A stretch of 64,000 nt of DNA from Bacteroidales bacterium (GCA_004557185.1 SFEP01000001.1:1-64000), one strand, 5' to 3'. Shown: positions 43,870 through 53,643, counted from the first letter of the stretch. The notes: generated by a model from the sequence alone, not told the origin. A program made the numbers and translations.

Positions 43870-45138
43870 CTACCTTGGCTTTTGCGGCCAATACTGGTTC
43901 ATGCGTTCGCCGGCCCGTTGCTCGGCGGGGTTGTCGGCAGGATGCCAAAATACGGTGTTGCGCAGGGCATCGGGCATGTACTGCTGCGGCGTGAAGTGGC
44001 CAGGGTAGTCGTGCGGATAGAGGTAGCCGTCGTGATAACCCAGTTCGGCCATGAGGGTGGTGGGAGCGTTGCGAATGGGCAGAGGAACGGGCAGGTTGCC
44101 TGTGCGACGCACGTTCTCCATGGCTTGGTTAATGCCGTTGTAGGCCGAGTTGCTCTTGGGGCTTGTGGCCAGATAAACCGTGGCTTCGGCCAAGGGGATG
44201 CGGCCTTCGGGCCAACCAATTTTCTGCACAGCGTCGAAGGCTGCGTTCGCCAGCAACAGGGCGTTAGGATTGGCCAGACCGATGTCCTCGGCTGCCGAGA
44301 TGACCAGCCGTCGGGCAATGAACTTTGGGTCCTCGCCGCCCTCCACCATGCGTGCCAGCCAGTAGAGCGCCGCATCAGGGTCGCTGCCGCGAATGCTCTT
44401 TATAAAGGCCGAGATGATGTCGTAGTGCATTTCGCCCTCTTTGTCGTAGGCCAAGGGGTTCTGCTGCAGGCGTTCGGTGACGGTATGGTTGTCAATGACC
44501 AGCGTCTCTTGGCTGTCGGCATTCGAAATCAGGTCGAGAATGCCCAGCAATTTGCGAGCGTCGCCCCCGCTGTAACGCAGCAGTGCGTCAGTTTCCTTCA
44601 GCTCCACCTTTCTCTCGCGCAGCACCACGTCGGTAGTGAGGGCGCGGTGGAGCAGGGCGAGCAGGTCGTCGCGTTCCAGACTTTTGAGCACATACACCTG
44701 GCAGCGTGAGAGTAGGGGACGTATCACCTCGAACGAGGGGTTTTCGGTCGTGGCGCCAATCAGCGTGATAGCGCCCGTTTCCACCGCAGCCAGCAAGGAG
44801 TCCTGTTGCGACTTGGAGAAGCGGTGTATCTCGTCGATAAAGAGGATGGGGCTTTGTTGTGAAAAGAAACGTCCGCTGCGTGCCTTCTCAATGACGTCGC
44901 GCACGTCCTTCACACCGCTGTTCACAGCCGAGAGCGTAAAGAAAGGCGTGTCGAGTCGTTGGGCAATGATTTTGGCAAGCGTCGTTTTGCCCACACCCGG
45001 CGGCCCCCATAATATAAAGGAGGCGATGCGGCCCGAATCAATCATTTGGCGCAGCACGGCACCAGGGCCTACCAAGTGTTTCTGTCCTATGTAATCATCC
45101 AGCGTGGTGGGACGCAGACGTTCGGCTAAAGGTAACAT
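43870..45138 (-). CDS. rarA: Replication-associated recombination protein A (MgsA/WRNIP1 type)
   Basis: 422 residues. AAA+ ATPase with an N-terminal RPTTLDDYIGQKHLVG, Walker A GPPGVGKTTLAK, Walker B LFIDEIHRF, sensor GATTENPSFEV, and the C-terminal clamp-loader-like tetramerisation domain (EGGEDPKFIARRLVISAAEDIG, seen as FIARRLVISAAEDIGLANP). It acts at stalled replication forks. Convergent with ispH. Confidence 0.95.
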   Translation of the reverse strand: MLPLAERLRPTTLDDYIGQKHLVGPGAVLRQMIDSGRIASFILWGPPGVGKTTLAKIIAQRLDTPFFTLSAVNSGVKDVRDVIEKARSGRFFSQQSPILFIDEIHRFSKSQQDSLLAAVETGAITLIGATTENPSFEVIRPLLSRCQVYVLKSLERDDLLALLHRALTTDVVLRERKVELKETDALLRYSGGDARKLLGILDLISNADSQETLVIDNHTVTERLQQNPLAYDKEGEMHYDIISAFIKSIRGSDPDAALYWLARMVEGGEDPKFIARRLVISAAEDIGLANPNALLLANAAFDAVQKIGWPEGRIPLAEATVYLATSPKSNSAYNGINQAMENVRRTGNLPVPLPIRNAPTTLMAELGYHDGYLYPHDYPGHFTPQQYMPDALRNTVFWHPADNPAEQRAGERMNQYWPQKPR

Positions 45139-45216
45139 AACTGATGGGTTTCATTTGGGGGGGATGTAACACGGGCTGGCGTGCCAGACTGTGCTACGGG
45201 TGTTGTGGGGCGAAGT

Positions 45217-47124
45217 TTATTCAATTTCGCTGAGTTCGAGCCAGCGCATCGACTTTTCATCCAGTTCTTCGCTGAGGGTGGGCAGTCGTTTGCTCTTCTC
45301 CGTGATTTCGTCTACGCCCAACGTGCCCGAGCAGAGTGCGGTTTCCAGTTCCTGTTTTTCCTGCTCCAGTCGCTCTATGTCAGCTTCGAGTTGCTGCATC
45401 TCCTGTTTTTCTTTAAACGTGAGTTTGCGCTTTTTCTCGCCGCCCCACGTGTTCTTGTGCGGCGTAGTGGGGGCTTGCTTGCGCGTCTGTTCCTTTTCCT
45501 CTTGCTCTTCCTTGTCGCGCAGCGACTGCCAGGTGCGATACTCCGAGTAATTGCCGGGGAAGTCCTTCACCTCGCCGTTGCCTTTGAACACCAGCAGGTG
45601 GTCCACCAGCTTGTCCATGAAGTAGCGGTCGTGGCTCACCACAATGACGCAGCCCTTGAAGTCGATGAGATATTCTTCCAGCACCTGCAGCGTGGCAATG
45701 TCCAAGTCGTTGGTCGGTTCGTCGAGCACGAGGAAGTTTGGGTTCTGCAGCAGCACGGTGCAGAGTTGCAGACGCCGCCTCTCACCGCCCGAGAGCTTGT
45801 AGATGTAGTCCTGCTGGCGTGCGGGTTCAAAGAGGAAGTGGTTAAGAAACTGCATGGCGGTCATGCGTTTGCCGCCGCCCAAGTCAATCACCTCGGCATA
45901 TTTCCGCACAGCATCTATCACCTTGTCGCGTTCGTCAAACTCCAATCCCTCTTGCGAGAAATAGCCGAAACGCACGGTTTCGCCCACCGAGAAGCGGCCC
46001 TGGTCGGGCTTCACCAGTCCCAGCAGCATCTTGATGAAGGTGCTTTTGCCCGTGCCATTGCCGCCCACAATGCCCATCTTCTCGTAGCGGCTGAATAGGT
46101 AGTAAAAGTCCTTCAGAATAATCTTCTCCTCTTTCACGCCGTCCTCGTTGATGTGCGTAAAGGCCTTGCTCACATATTCCGCTTCGAAAATGCGGCTGCC
46201 TATGTATCCGCTCTGCACCTCCAGCCTCGCGGCGCGCTCTTCACGTCGCTGCTTGGCGCGCACTTCCAGTTCAGCAAAGGCATCCTTTCGGTATTTTGCC
46301 TTGGTGCCGCGTGCGCAGGGCATGCGTCGCATCCAGTCCAGTTCTTTGCGGTAGAGGTTTTGTGCCCTGGCAATCTGTGCATTCGTGGCATTCACTCGTT
46401 CCTCCCGCTTCTCGAGGTAATACTCGTAGTTGCCTTGGTAGGTGTAGAGCGTTTCGTCGTCAAGTTCCAGAATATGGTTACACACGTGGTCCAGAAAGTA
46501 GCGGTCGTGCGTTACCATGAGCACCGCTTTCGGTGTGCGTTGCAGGTAACTTTCGAGCCATTCTATCATTCCCAAGTCCAGGTGGTTCGTAGGCTCGTCC
46601 AGAATGAGCAGGTCGGGGTCGGCCATGAGCACGTGTGCCAATGCCACGCGTTTCAGTTGTCCGCCCGAGAGTTCGGCCACGCGCTTGTTGAATTGTGTGA
46701 TATGGAGTTTCGACAGAATTTGTTTGGCGCGCAGCTCAAAGTCCCATGCCTGGCGCCTTTCCATTTCGTCCATGAGTTCTGTCAGGCCTGGGTTGCCCGG
46801 TGCCTGCAAGCAGGCTTCATATTGGCTGATAAGCGTGGCCAGTTCGCCCGTGCGGCTGAACACGGCGTCTATCACCGTGCTGTCGGGGTCGAACTCCGGT
46901 GCCTGTTCCAGTATGGCTATGCTGGCGTCGCGTCGTGTCACGATGCTGCCCTCTTCGTAGTCCTCCTTGCCGGCCAAAATGCTGAGCAGCGTGCTTTTGC
47001 CCGTGCCGTTCTGGGCTATCAAGCCCACTTTCTGACCTTCGCCCACGGCGAAGCTGATGTCATTAAAGAGTTCGAGCGAACCGTATCGTTTGCTTAAATG
47101 CTGAATGTCGAGTAGCGGAGTCAT
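45217..47124 (-). CDS. ABC-F family ATPase (Uup-like)
   Basis: 635 residues with two ABC cassettes and no membrane segments. First cassette: GLIAQNGTGKSTLLS, ELSGGQLKRVALAHVL, LILDEPTNHLD. Second: GIVGGNGTGKSTFIKM, KLSGGERRRLQLCTVL, LVLDEPTNDLD. The C-terminal 90 residues are a coiled coil (LTFKEKQEMQQLEADIERLEQEK, seen as EKQEMQQLEADIERLEQE). ABC-F proteins act on ribosomes; the C-terminal coil is like Uup. It is divergent from rho. Confidence 0.93.
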   Translation of the reverse strand: MTPLLDIQHLSKRYGSLELFNDISFAVGEGQKVGLIAQNGTGKSTLLSILAGKEDYEEGSIVTRRDASIAILEQAPEFDPDSTVIDAVFSRTGELATLISQYEACLQAPGNPGLTELMDEMERRQAWDFELRAKQILSKLHITQFNKRVAELSGGQLKRVALAHVLMADPDLLILDEPTNHLDLGMIEWLESYLQRTPKAVLMVTHDRYFLDHVCNHILELDDETLYTYQGNYEYYLEKREERVNATNAQIARAQNLYRKELDWMRRMPCARGTKAKYRKDAFAELEVRAKQRREERAARLEVQSGYIGSRIFEAEYVSKAFTHINEDGVKEEKIILKDFYYLFSRYEKMGIVGGNGTGKSTFIKMLLGLVKPDQGRFSVGETVRFGYFSQEGLEFDERDKVIDAVRKYAEVIDLGGGKRMTAMQFLNHFLFEPARQQDYIYKLSGGERRRLQLCTVLLQNPNFLVLDEPTNDLDIATLQVLEEYLIDFKGCVIVVSHDRYFMDKLVDHLLVFKGNGEVKDFPGNYSEYRTWQSLRDKEEQEEKEQTRKQAPTTPHKNTWGGEKKRKLTFKEKQEMQQLEADIERLEQEKQELETALCSGTLGVDEITEKSKRLPTLSEELDEKSMRWLELSEIE

Positions 47125-47735
47125 GTTTTTGTTTGAGTAAATGCAGCTTGTATCAGCTACGAAACAGGCGAGGCGAAATTACAAAAAAATACGTGTTGGT
47201 TTCTTGTTTGCAAAAATTAATGCGTACTTTTGCACATGAATTATAGCGGTAGGCAGCAAGTTTTGTTCGTTCGTTAGGCCGCCAACGCCCCATTTTTGAG
47301 CAAAGGGGCTTTATTCCATTCCACAACAACTCTTTTCCCAACATTCGCAAGCACAAGCCAGGAGCGTTTTCCCGCTTGTCACGTTGATAGGTCTGTCACA
47401 CAAGCAGACGTGTCATGTGGCCGCGGAGTTACGGCCTCCCGTCATGCACGCACCTCTGCCACGCGCTGAGGCGGTGCTATGGGGCAAGCACGCCCCCCTT
47501 ACGTTCCGTCTGTGCACGCTAACCCACATTGCATCCACATTTAGCCTCCTTATGCCATGCACCTGCCCCAACTGGCAGCCGTAGTGCGGCAGGAGTGCGG
47601 GTGGGCAGCAGGGCTCAACGGTGCATAAGCACCACGGCATACAACTAAACGCCCCCTTTTATATTATAATGTCTCTTTACGCGCCTGACTGTCGGGTTGA
47701 CAGTATGCGCCATTCCTTTTGATAGATTGTTCACG
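47125..47735. other. Divergent region with a long rho leader
   Basis: 611 bp. Minus-strand TAATTTCGC (about 47174-47182) may drive the ABC-F gene. Plus-strand TACTTTTGC at 47225-47233 is a strong -7 box and would give rho a leader of about 495 bases. Within it, GCCCC...GGGGC at about 47290-47312 followed by TTTATT could be a small attenuator hairpin. I could not support a leader peptide. Confidence 0.5.
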
Positions 47736-49694
47736 ATGAATTTGACAAAAGAAGAACTCTTGACCAAGACAGATGAGCAACTGCGTGACATCGCCGCCTC
47801 GTTGCAGGTGGAGCACGTTGCCGACAAACCTACCGATGAATTGGTCTACGATATACTCGATGCACAAGCACGCCTCTCGGCCGACCAGCAAGTACAGCAG
47901 GCCGTGCCGCGCAAGCGTCAGCGCATTGTGAAGAAGGACTCGGAGCCTATCTTCACCTCGCAGGCGCGCCCCGCCGAAGCCATACACGCCGAACCTGTTG
48001 AGGCGGCTATCGAACTGCCCAAGCGCAAGCGCGGCCGGCCATCGAAGGCCGAGCTGATCGCACGCGAGGCTTTGTTGCGAGGTGACGGGTTGGACGATGC
48101 TGCCGTGGCTGCACCCGAAACCAGCGCCGCCCCCGAGCAGGAAACTCCCGCTGTGCACGACGACTTGGACGGACTGCCCGACTTCGTGAAGGAGCAGATA
48201 CAGGCACGCGACCACGCAGCCCTTCCCGAGCAGGACGTGGTGCTCGACATGGAGCAGGTGAAGCGTACGCTCGAAAACCGCATGGTGCAGACAGAGCATG
48301 CACCGGCCAAGCGTGCCTCGAAGGCTACCCTCATGCAGAACCCTAACAACGAGGAGGACTTCATCATAGCCAAGGACATTCCCGTCATCTACGAAGGTGC
48401 CGAGCTCACCGTGCCCCAGACGGTGGCATCAGCGCGCAGCAAGTTCCACCGTTTCCGCGACGACCCCATGATGCAGACAGCCACTGCCCCTGCAGCACGC
48501 TCAGGGCAGCAGCATGCAGGGCAGCAGCCTGCTGAGCGCGGACAACGTGCAGCAGCACCGACCTTCAACCCGCAAGCCTACCTGCTCGAAGGGCGCGGCG
48601 TGCTCGAGGTGGTGCCCGAGGGCTTCGGCTTCCTCCGTTCGTCGGACTACAACTACATGGCTTCGCCCGACGACATCTACGTGTCGCCCGCCCAAATACG
48701 TCAGTACGGCCTCAAACCCGGCGACGTGGTGCAGGGCAAGGTCAAGATACCTGCCGAGGGCGAAAAGTTCTTTGCACTGGTCGATGTGCATCACATCAAT
48801 GGCCTGCTGCCGCAGCAGGTGCGCGACCGCATAGCCTTCGAGCACCTCGTGCCCTTGTTCCCCGAAGAGAAGTTTACACTCTGCACGGGCGACAAAAACG
48901 ACAACCTTTCGTGCCGCGTGGTCGACCTCTTCACCCCCATTGGCAAGGGGCAGCGTGCCCTCATCGTGGCGCAGCCTAAAACGGGTAAGACCATGCTCAT
49001 GAAGGACATTGCCAACGCCATTGCCCGCAACCATCCCGACACCTACCTCATGATGCTCCTCATCGATGAGCGCCCAGAAGAAGTGACCGACATGATGCGC
49101 ACCGTCAATGCCGAAGTCATCGCCTCCACCTTCGACGAGCCCGCCGCCCGTCACGTCAAGATAGCGGGCATTGTGCTCGACAAGGCCAAGCGCATGGTGG
49201 AGTGCGGACACGATGTGGTCATCTTCCTCGACTCCATCACACGTCTGGCTCGTGCCTACAACACCATCGCTCCAACCTCGGGTAAGATTCTCTCGGGTGG
49301 TGTCGATGCCAACGCCCTGCAAAAGCCCAAGCGCTTCTTTGGTGCGGCGCGTAACATTGAGGGCGGCGGCTCGCTCACCATCATTGCCACGGCTCTCATT
49401 GATACAGGTTCGAAAATGGATGAAGTCATTTTCGAGGAGTTCAAGGGTACGGGCAACATGGAGCTCCAACTCGACCGTTCGCTGGCCAACAAGCGCATCT
49501 TCCCCGCGGTCAACATCATTGCCTCGTCCACCCGCCGCGACGACCTGCTGCAGGCTTCGAGTGTCGTGAGCAAGATGCAGGTGCTCCGCAACATCATTTC
49601 GGACATGACTTCCATCGAGGCCATGACGGAGTTGCGCAAGCGCATGGAGAACTCACTCAACAACGAGGAGTTCCTCACTTCGCTGAGCGACTGA
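47736..49694 (+). CDS. rho: Transcription termination factor Rho, extended form
   Basis: 652 residues from the ATG at 47736 ([16 protein letters not shown]). The SAP-like N-terminal domain is followed by about 230 residues of charged, Ala/Pro/Glu-rich disordered sequence, including an AT-hook-like [12 protein letters not shown]. Then comes the cold-shock RNA-binding domain ([27 protein letters not shown]), the Walker [27 protein letters not shown], and the Q/R-loop region. E. coli Rho is 419 residues; the extra length lies in the N-terminal insert, as in other Bacteroidetes, and may affect RNA binding or phase separation. Confidence 0.96.
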   Translation: MNLTKEELLTKTDEQLRDIAASLQVEHVADKPTDELVYDILDAQARLSADQQVQQAVPRKRQRIVKKDSEPIFTSQARPAEAIHAEPVEAAIELPKRKRGRPSKAELIAREALLRGDGLDDAAVAAPETSAAPEQETPAVHDDLDGLPDFVKEQIQARDHAALPEQDVVLDMEQVKRTLENRMVQTEHAPAKRASKATLMQNPNNEEDFIIAKDIPVIYEGAELTVPQTVASARSKFHRFRDDPMMQTATAPAARSGQQHAGQQPAERGQRAAAPTFNPQAYLLEGRGVLEVVPEGFGFLRSSDYNYMASPDDIYVSPAQIRQYGLKPGDVVQGKVKIPAEGEKFFALVDVHHINGLLPQQVRDRIAFEHLVPLFPEEKFTLCTGDKNDNLSCRVVDLFTPIGKGQRALIVAQPKTGKTMLMKDIANAIARNHPDTYLMMLLIDERPEEVTDMMRTVNAEVIASTFDEPAARHVKIAGIVLDKAKRMVECGHDVVIFLDSITRLARAYNTIAPTSGKILSGGVDANALQKPKRFFGAARNIEGGGSLTIIATALIDTGSKMDEVIFEEFKGTGNMELQLDRSLANKRIFPAVNIIASSTRRDDLLQASSVVSKMQVLRNIISDMTSIEAMTELRKRMENSLNNEEFLTSLSD

Positions 49695-49723
49695 CGCTTG
49701 TCCCCGCATGGGTTCAAAATTTG

Positions 49724-49764
49724 CCACCCTCTTTCCGCATCCAGCGTGAAAGAGGGTGGTTTGC
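49724..49764 (+). terminator. Terminator of rho
   Basis: 12-bp perfect stem CCACCCTCTTTC / GAAAGAGGGTGG (49724-49735, 49748-49759), then TTTGCG. Confidence 0.8.
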
Positions 49765-49910
49765 GTTGGAGCGCGCCCGCTTTCATCCTATCCTGGGCGA
49801 AATGGGAAGATACATGCAGGAGCGAAATCTGTGGATGCAACAGGTGTGAAATAGAAGCGGTAAGGCCGTTTCTTCAAGGCTTGTAGCCGTCACGAGATGT
49901 CACCCTGTGC

Positions 49911-49998
49911 GTTGTCCACGGCCGTGTGCAACGTTGTCCACGGTCGTGTGCAACGTTGTCCATGGCCGTGTGCAACGTCATCCTCGGCCGAGGACAAC
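49911..49998. repeat. Repeat array A4: four contiguous 22-bp palindromic units
   Basis: Units at 49911-49932, 49933-49954, 49955-49976 and 49977-49998. Units 1-3 have GTTGTCC on the left and GTGCAAC on the right. Unit 4 has TCCTCGGCCGAGGA as a perfect core, with GGACAAC on the right. 217 bp past rho and 253 bp past the converging gene. Confidence 0.93.
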
Positions 49999-50148
49999 AA
50001 ACAGGGCGGCGTCTCGTCATGCCTTCCGCTGTTCAGCGCATACCAATCCGTGAATGCGTGGATCCGTGCAGCGGCCAATGTTCCCCATTGCTCCGTATGC
50101 AGTGGCGTGCCGCGTACGGCTACGGCCTGAGGCCTGCCACCACATCTA

Positions 50149-50199
50149 CACACTGCGGGCTCCGCTTTACCCAGAAAGGGCGGCGGAGCCCGCAGTGTG
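50149..50199 (-). terminator. Strong hairpin after the coiled-coil membrane protein gene
   Basis: 17-bp perfect stem (CACACTGCGGGCTCCGC, 50149-50165 with 50183-50199) 52 bp past the stop of the minus-strand gene; no clear T-tract. Confidence 0.7.
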
Positions 50200-50250
50200 T
50201 CATGCTGTAGCGTGGCCGTGGCAGGATGATGCCCCGGGAGGGTGGGGGCA

Positions 50251-50619
50251 CTATGCAGTGGCAAACAAATAGCGCACGTAAAGAGCGAAGAGGCAGAACA
50301 GTGTGCCGACGAAAGAGAGTACACTTGCCTGTTGGATAAGTCCGCGGAGGCAGTAGCAGAAGCAAAGAATCAGCAACGGCCATCCTGCATAAGGGATGCC
50401 GCCAAACAGGCAGGATGCCAGCATGCAGTAGGCAAAGGATAATTCTCGTTGCTTTTTTGCCTTGCGCTCGGCACGTTCCTTTTCTATCTTTTCAGTGAAT
50501 TGCCTGCAAACTGCTTCTTGTTGGGTTCGCATGATTCGCTGGCGCTCCTCTTCCATTTTTTGCCTTTCTTCAATTCTTATCCTTTCTTCCTGCCTGATGC
50601 GTTCTTCGTCTATTTCCAT
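50251..50619 (-). CDS. Small membrane protein with N-terminal coiled coil
   Basis: 122 residues. The first 60 are almost all charged and helical (EERIRQEERIRIEERQKMEE), a likely coiled coil. Then come two hydrophobic segments (FAYCMLASCLFGGIPYAGWP and SVLSFVGTLFCLFALYV). I do not recognise the family. The order suggests a cytoplasmic coil tethered to the inner membrane. It is 87 bp downstream of yggS, on the same strand. Confidence 0.65.
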   Translation of the reverse strand: MEIDEERIRQEERIRIEERQKMEEERQRIMRTQQEAVCRQFTEKIEKERAERKAKKQRELSFAYCMLASCLFGGIPYAGWPLLILCFCYCLRGLIQQASVLSFVGTLFCLFALYVRYLFATA

Positions 50620-50706
50620 AGTCTATGTTTTTCATTGAGGGGTGGGGCAGGGGCTGTGCGGTGTGTTGCCCCGCTCTGGTCGTATCCTATGGCTCTTGTG
50701 TGCGGC

Positions 50707-51366
50707 TCAGTATTCTCTTTCTCCGAAAATGGCAGTGCCGATGCGCACCAGGGTAGCCCCTTCGTCCATGGCTATGTGGTAGTCGTGCGACATGCCCCAC
50801 GAGCGGTGCTTGAAGGCGTCGTCGTGGGCAAAGTACTTCTGTTTGTACTCCTGCCACAGCGTGAGGGCTGTGTGGAACTCGCGCCGCACCTGCGCCTCGT
50901 CGTCGGTTTGTGTGGCCATGCACATCAGTCCGGCTATCTGCACATGCTTCAGTTCGCGCCACGCGCCGCGCTCCAGCATTTCGCTGCAAGCCTCGGGCGT
51001 GAAGCCGTATTTGGTTTCCTCTTCAGCCAGGTGCAGTTCGAGCAAACAGGGAATGACCCTTTGGTATTTTGCTCCTTGCTTCTCAATTTCGGACAGCAGC
51101 CGTTCGCTGTCGACGGCGTGAATGAGTGAGATGTAGGGAGCAATGTATTTCACCTTGTTAGGTTGCAGATGCCCTATAAAGTGCCACTCAATGTCGGCGG
51201 GCAGTGCCTCGTGCTTGGCCTGGAGTTCCTGCACGCGGCTCTCGCCAAAGATGCGTTGCCCCTGGTGGTAAGCCTCCTCAATGAGCGGTGCAGGGTGAAA
51301 CTTCGACACCGCCACCAAGGCTACGCCCGGCCGCATCTGTTCCTTTACAGCTTGTAGATTGACCAT
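50707..51366 (-). CDS. yggS: YggS family PLP homeostasis protein
   Basis: 219 residues from the ATG at 51366 (MVNLQAVKEQMRPGVALVAVSKFHP). The PLP Lys is in AVSKFHP. GESRVQELQAKHEAL, EWHFIGHLQPNKVKYI and a late GTAIFGERE complete the family signature. It holds PLP as a single-domain racemase-like barrel and helps balance free PLP. It starts 43 bp downstream of the DUF4494 gene, which shares this position in other Bacteroidales. Confidence 0.95.
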   Translation of the reverse strand: MVNLQAVKEQMRPGVALVAVSKFHPAPLIEEAYHQGQRIFGESRVQELQAKHEALPADIEWHFIGHLQPNKVKYIAPYISLIHAVDSERLLSEIEKQGAKYQRVIPCLLELHLAEEETKYGFTPEACSEMLERGAWRELKHVQIAGLMCMATQTDDEAQVRREFHTALTLWQEYKQKYFAHDDAFKHRSWGMSHDYHIAMDEGATLVRIGTAIFGEREY

Positions 51367-51409
51367 AGCAAGTTCGGTTTCTTGTGTCAAAATAAGGGGG
51401 GCGTCAGGC

Positions 51410-51871
51410 TTACTCCTTGTCTTCAGCGGGCGCAGCCTGGCGGTAGTGGTACACGTCCATGATGGCGGTTTCGGCCATCGAGGCAATGGTGTAGTCCATC
51501 ATGCTGCCCTTCATACCCTCGTCAAGCCGCTTCACGGCATCGCGCAGGTCGCTGGCCTGCACCAGCATCTGCTGTGAGGACTTGCGCTCTTTGCCCGTTT
51601 TCTCGTCGAGCGTGATGAAGACGAGTTTGGCCTTGAAGAAGCGGTCGGCGCTCTCATCGTCGCTCTCGAAGATTTCGGCGAAGCGGGCGCGCTTGATGTC
51701 GCTCACCTCGAAAGCGCCCGTCATGAAGGGCGTAATCTCCTCGATAATGCGGCGCTCGGCCTCGGTAAAGCTCAGGGCGTCCACCAGGTAGGGCTCGGCC
51801 ACTTTCTTCACCAGACCGTTCTCCATGGTCTTTTCATATTTTACCTTACACTCGAACCATTCGTTCATCAT
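51410..51871 (-). CDS. DUF4494 protein
   Basis: 153 residues, with the more likely start at the second codon (MNEWFECKVKYEKTMENG). WFECKVKYEK, LVDALSFTEAERRIIEEI and a middle block KAKLVFITLDEKTGKERK fit the DUF4494 family, found in Bacteroidetes and of unknown function. Soluble, with no signal. A good promoter TACCTTTGC lies at 51919-51927. Probably co-transcribed with yggS. Confidence 0.8.
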   Translation of the reverse strand: MMNEWFECKVKYEKTMENGLVKKVAEPYLVDALSFTEAERRIIEEITPFMTGAFEVSDIKRARFAEIFESDDESADRFFKAKLVFITLDEKTGKERKSSQQMLVQASDLRDAVKRLDEGMKGSMMDYTIASMAETAIMDVYHYRQAAPAEDKE

Positions 51872-51918
51872 ATTGCTTGTAGATTTTAGTAGTACGTTGA
51901 AATGTTAGTTTGTGGCGT

Positions 51919-51927
51919 GCAAAGGTA
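51919..51927 (-). promoter_or_regulatory. Promoter -7 box of DUF4494-yggS
   Basis: Minus-strand TACCTTTGC, followed by ACGCC, about 50 bases before the start. Confidence 0.6.
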
Positions 51928-51988
51928 CGCCAAACATTCGAGTAGCCAAACCTTGCCGCCCGTTTTGCGTGGTAGGCGTGTAGTGTAG

Positions 51989-52792
51989 TCAGTGCCTGCC
52001 ACACGTCACGGTTACGCGGCCCTTGCTGTGGGTGAAGGGGCCGTAGTCGATGGCGCGGGTGGGGCAGCCGTGCAGGCAGGCCAGGCATTGCGTGCAGTGC
52101 CCCTGCCACGTGGGTAGGCCGTCGGCTGAGGCGAGGCTGATGTTGCGCACGGGGCAAAGGCGGGCACAGCGTCCGCAGTGCGTGCAGCGTGCAGCGTCGG
52201 TGCGAAAGTGGCGGTCGCTCATGAGGCAGCGCTCAAAGAGGGGGCGCAGCACGTACGTTTTGGTCCATGCCCACGCTCCGCGCAATTCCTCGCTGGCCGC
52301 GGCGGGTGCGTGTTGCCTGATGCTGCGGGCTATGTGCGCCATGCGGTTGCTGAAGGCAGCGTCCTTGCGTGCCTCGGTGGCGGCATCGTCGGTGTTGAAG
52401 CCTGGCAGGCATACGTAGGTGTTGCGCATCTGCACAGCATAGCAAGCGTGGAGCTGCAAGCCCTGTGCTTGCAAGGCACGCCGCAGCAGTTGGTCGGTGC
52501 GCCCAGTATCGTCGCCGCAGGTCATTACGGCATAGATGTAATGCGTTATGGTGCGGTCCTTGTCCATTTCCTTCTTCCACATGGCCGCGTGTCGCTGCAC
52601 GGCTTGCAGCACCACCTGTGGCGGCCCCCAGGCATGAATGGGGAACACCAGTCCCAGCACGGCGTGGCGTGCGGCCCGCTCGAAGTGAGGGCTATGCTCC
52701 TGCGGCATGGGGCAGCACACGTCGCTCGTGAGGTCGGCCAGTGCCTTGGCAGCCTGCCAGGAGTTGCCTGTGCCAGTGAAGTAGTAAATCAT
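51989..52792 (-). CDS. EFR1-type flavodoxin/ferredoxin protein
   Basis: 267 residues. The N-terminal flavodoxin-like domain has the FMN loop YYFTGTGNSWQAA and LVFPIHAWGPPQVV. The C-terminal quarter has two 4Fe-4S motifs: CTHCGRCARLCP and CTQCLACLHGCP. This matches the EFR1 family of electron-transfer proteins common in anaerobes. The partners are unknown. Its start overlaps the ispE stop by 4 bp, so they are translated from one message; it might feed electrons to the iron-sulfur enzymes of isoprenoid synthesis, but that is only a guess from position. Confidence 0.9.
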   Translation of the reverse strand: MIYYFTGTGNSWQAAKALADLTSDVCCPMPQEHSPHFERAARHAVLGLVFPIHAWGPPQVVLQAVQRHAAMWKKEMDKDRTITHYIYAVMTCGDDTGRTDQLLRRALQAQGLQLHACYAVQMRNTYVCLPGFNTDDAATEARKDAAFSNRMAHIARSIRQHAPAAASEELRGAWAWTKTYVLRPLFERCLMSDRHFRTDAARCTHCGRCARLCPVRNISLASADGLPTWQGHCTQCLACLHGCPTRAIDYGPFTHSKGRVTVTCGRH

Positions 52793-53616
52793 ACGACGAG
52801 GTGTTCAGTCCATACAAAATGCTCCTTAAACACTTTACGCGCCTCGGGCACGGGTCGACTGAAGAGGCCAAAGAGGGTGCTGCCGCTACCGCTCATGGCG
52901 GCGTAGTCGGCACCCATGTCGTAGAGCGTCTGCTTGACGGCCGCCAGTTCGGGATGGGCTGCAAACACCGACGGCTCGAAGTCGTTCACCACGCGGTCGC
53001 GCCATTCCGTCACGGGGCGGCGCAGGGCTTTGAGCAGGTCGTGCTCAGGCTCCTTGGGGGTAACGCCGGCGTAGGCTTCGCGGGTTGACACGAACACGTT
53101 GGGCTTTACCAGCACGATGTACATGCCTTTCAGCGAGAGGGGGATGGGCGTGAGTTCGTCGCCGATACCCGTGGCGTAGGCAGGCACGTTCTGCACGAAG
53201 AAGGCGCAGTCGGCTCCCAAGCCTGCCAGCCGCCGTTCCATTTCGTAGTCGCTCAGGCCGAGTTCAAACACCTCGTTCAGTCCTTTCATCATGAAGGCTG
53301 CATCGCTGCTGCCTCCGCCCAATCCTGCTCCGAGGGGGATGTGCTTGTAGAGGTAGATGTCGAGCGCGGGCAGGTCGAACTCTTCCTTGAGTTGCCTATA
53401 CACCTTTATAATGAGGTTGTCGTCGGGGTTGCCCTCAATTGTCTGCCCCGCCAACTGCAGGGCGTAGGGCGCATCGCTGTTTCGGAGTTCGCGCACTTCC
53501 AGGTTGTCGCGCAGCGGGATGGGGTAGAACACTGTCTGCAGGTCGTGGTAGCCGTCGGGACGTTTGCGTACCACCTGCAGCCCAAGGTTTATTTTACAGT
53601 TAGGGAGTAGAAGCAT
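52789..53616 (-). CDS. ispE: 4-diphosphocytidyl-2-C-methyl-D-erythritol kinase
   Basis: 275 residues. GHMP kinase of the MEP pathway. It has NCKINLGLQVVRKRPDGYHDL (Lys and Asp of the active site), the ATP loop PLGAGLGGGSSDAA, and a late AMSGSGSTLFGLF. The length is normal. First gene of an ispE-EFR1 unit; promoter box TACCTTTGC lies at 53644-53652. Confidence 0.96.
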   Translation of the reverse strand: MLLLPNCKINLGLQVVRKRPDGYHDLQTVFYPIPLRDNLEVRELRNSDAPYALQLAGQTIEGNPDDNLIIKVYRQLKEEFDLPALDIYLYKHIPLGAGLGGGSSDAAFMMKGLNEVFELGLSDYEMERRLAGLGADCAFFVQNVPAYATGIGDELTPIPLSLKGMYIVLVKPNVFVSTREAYAGVTPKEPEHDLLKALRRPVTEWRDRVVNDFEPSVFAAHPELAAVKQTLYDMGADYAAMSGSGSTLFGLFSRPVPEARKVFKEHFVWTEHLVV

Positions 53617-53643
53617 AAGGGTTTCGATTTAAGTAGTTACGCA

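Larger units (their letters stand above)
49695..50250. other. Convergent intergenic region with repeat array A4
   Basis: 556 bp holding the rho terminator, array A4 (49911-49998) and a second strong hairpin (50149-50199). No gene supported. Confidence 0.7.

Noticed and set aside
47384..47584. 66-residue ORF in the rho leader as a rho leader peptide
   Set aside because: No ATG with initiation context and no hydrophobic or conserved pattern; not enough to claim a gene.
48501..49469. 322-residue minus-strand ORF under rho
   Set aside because: Shadow of rho codon bias; no recognisable domain.
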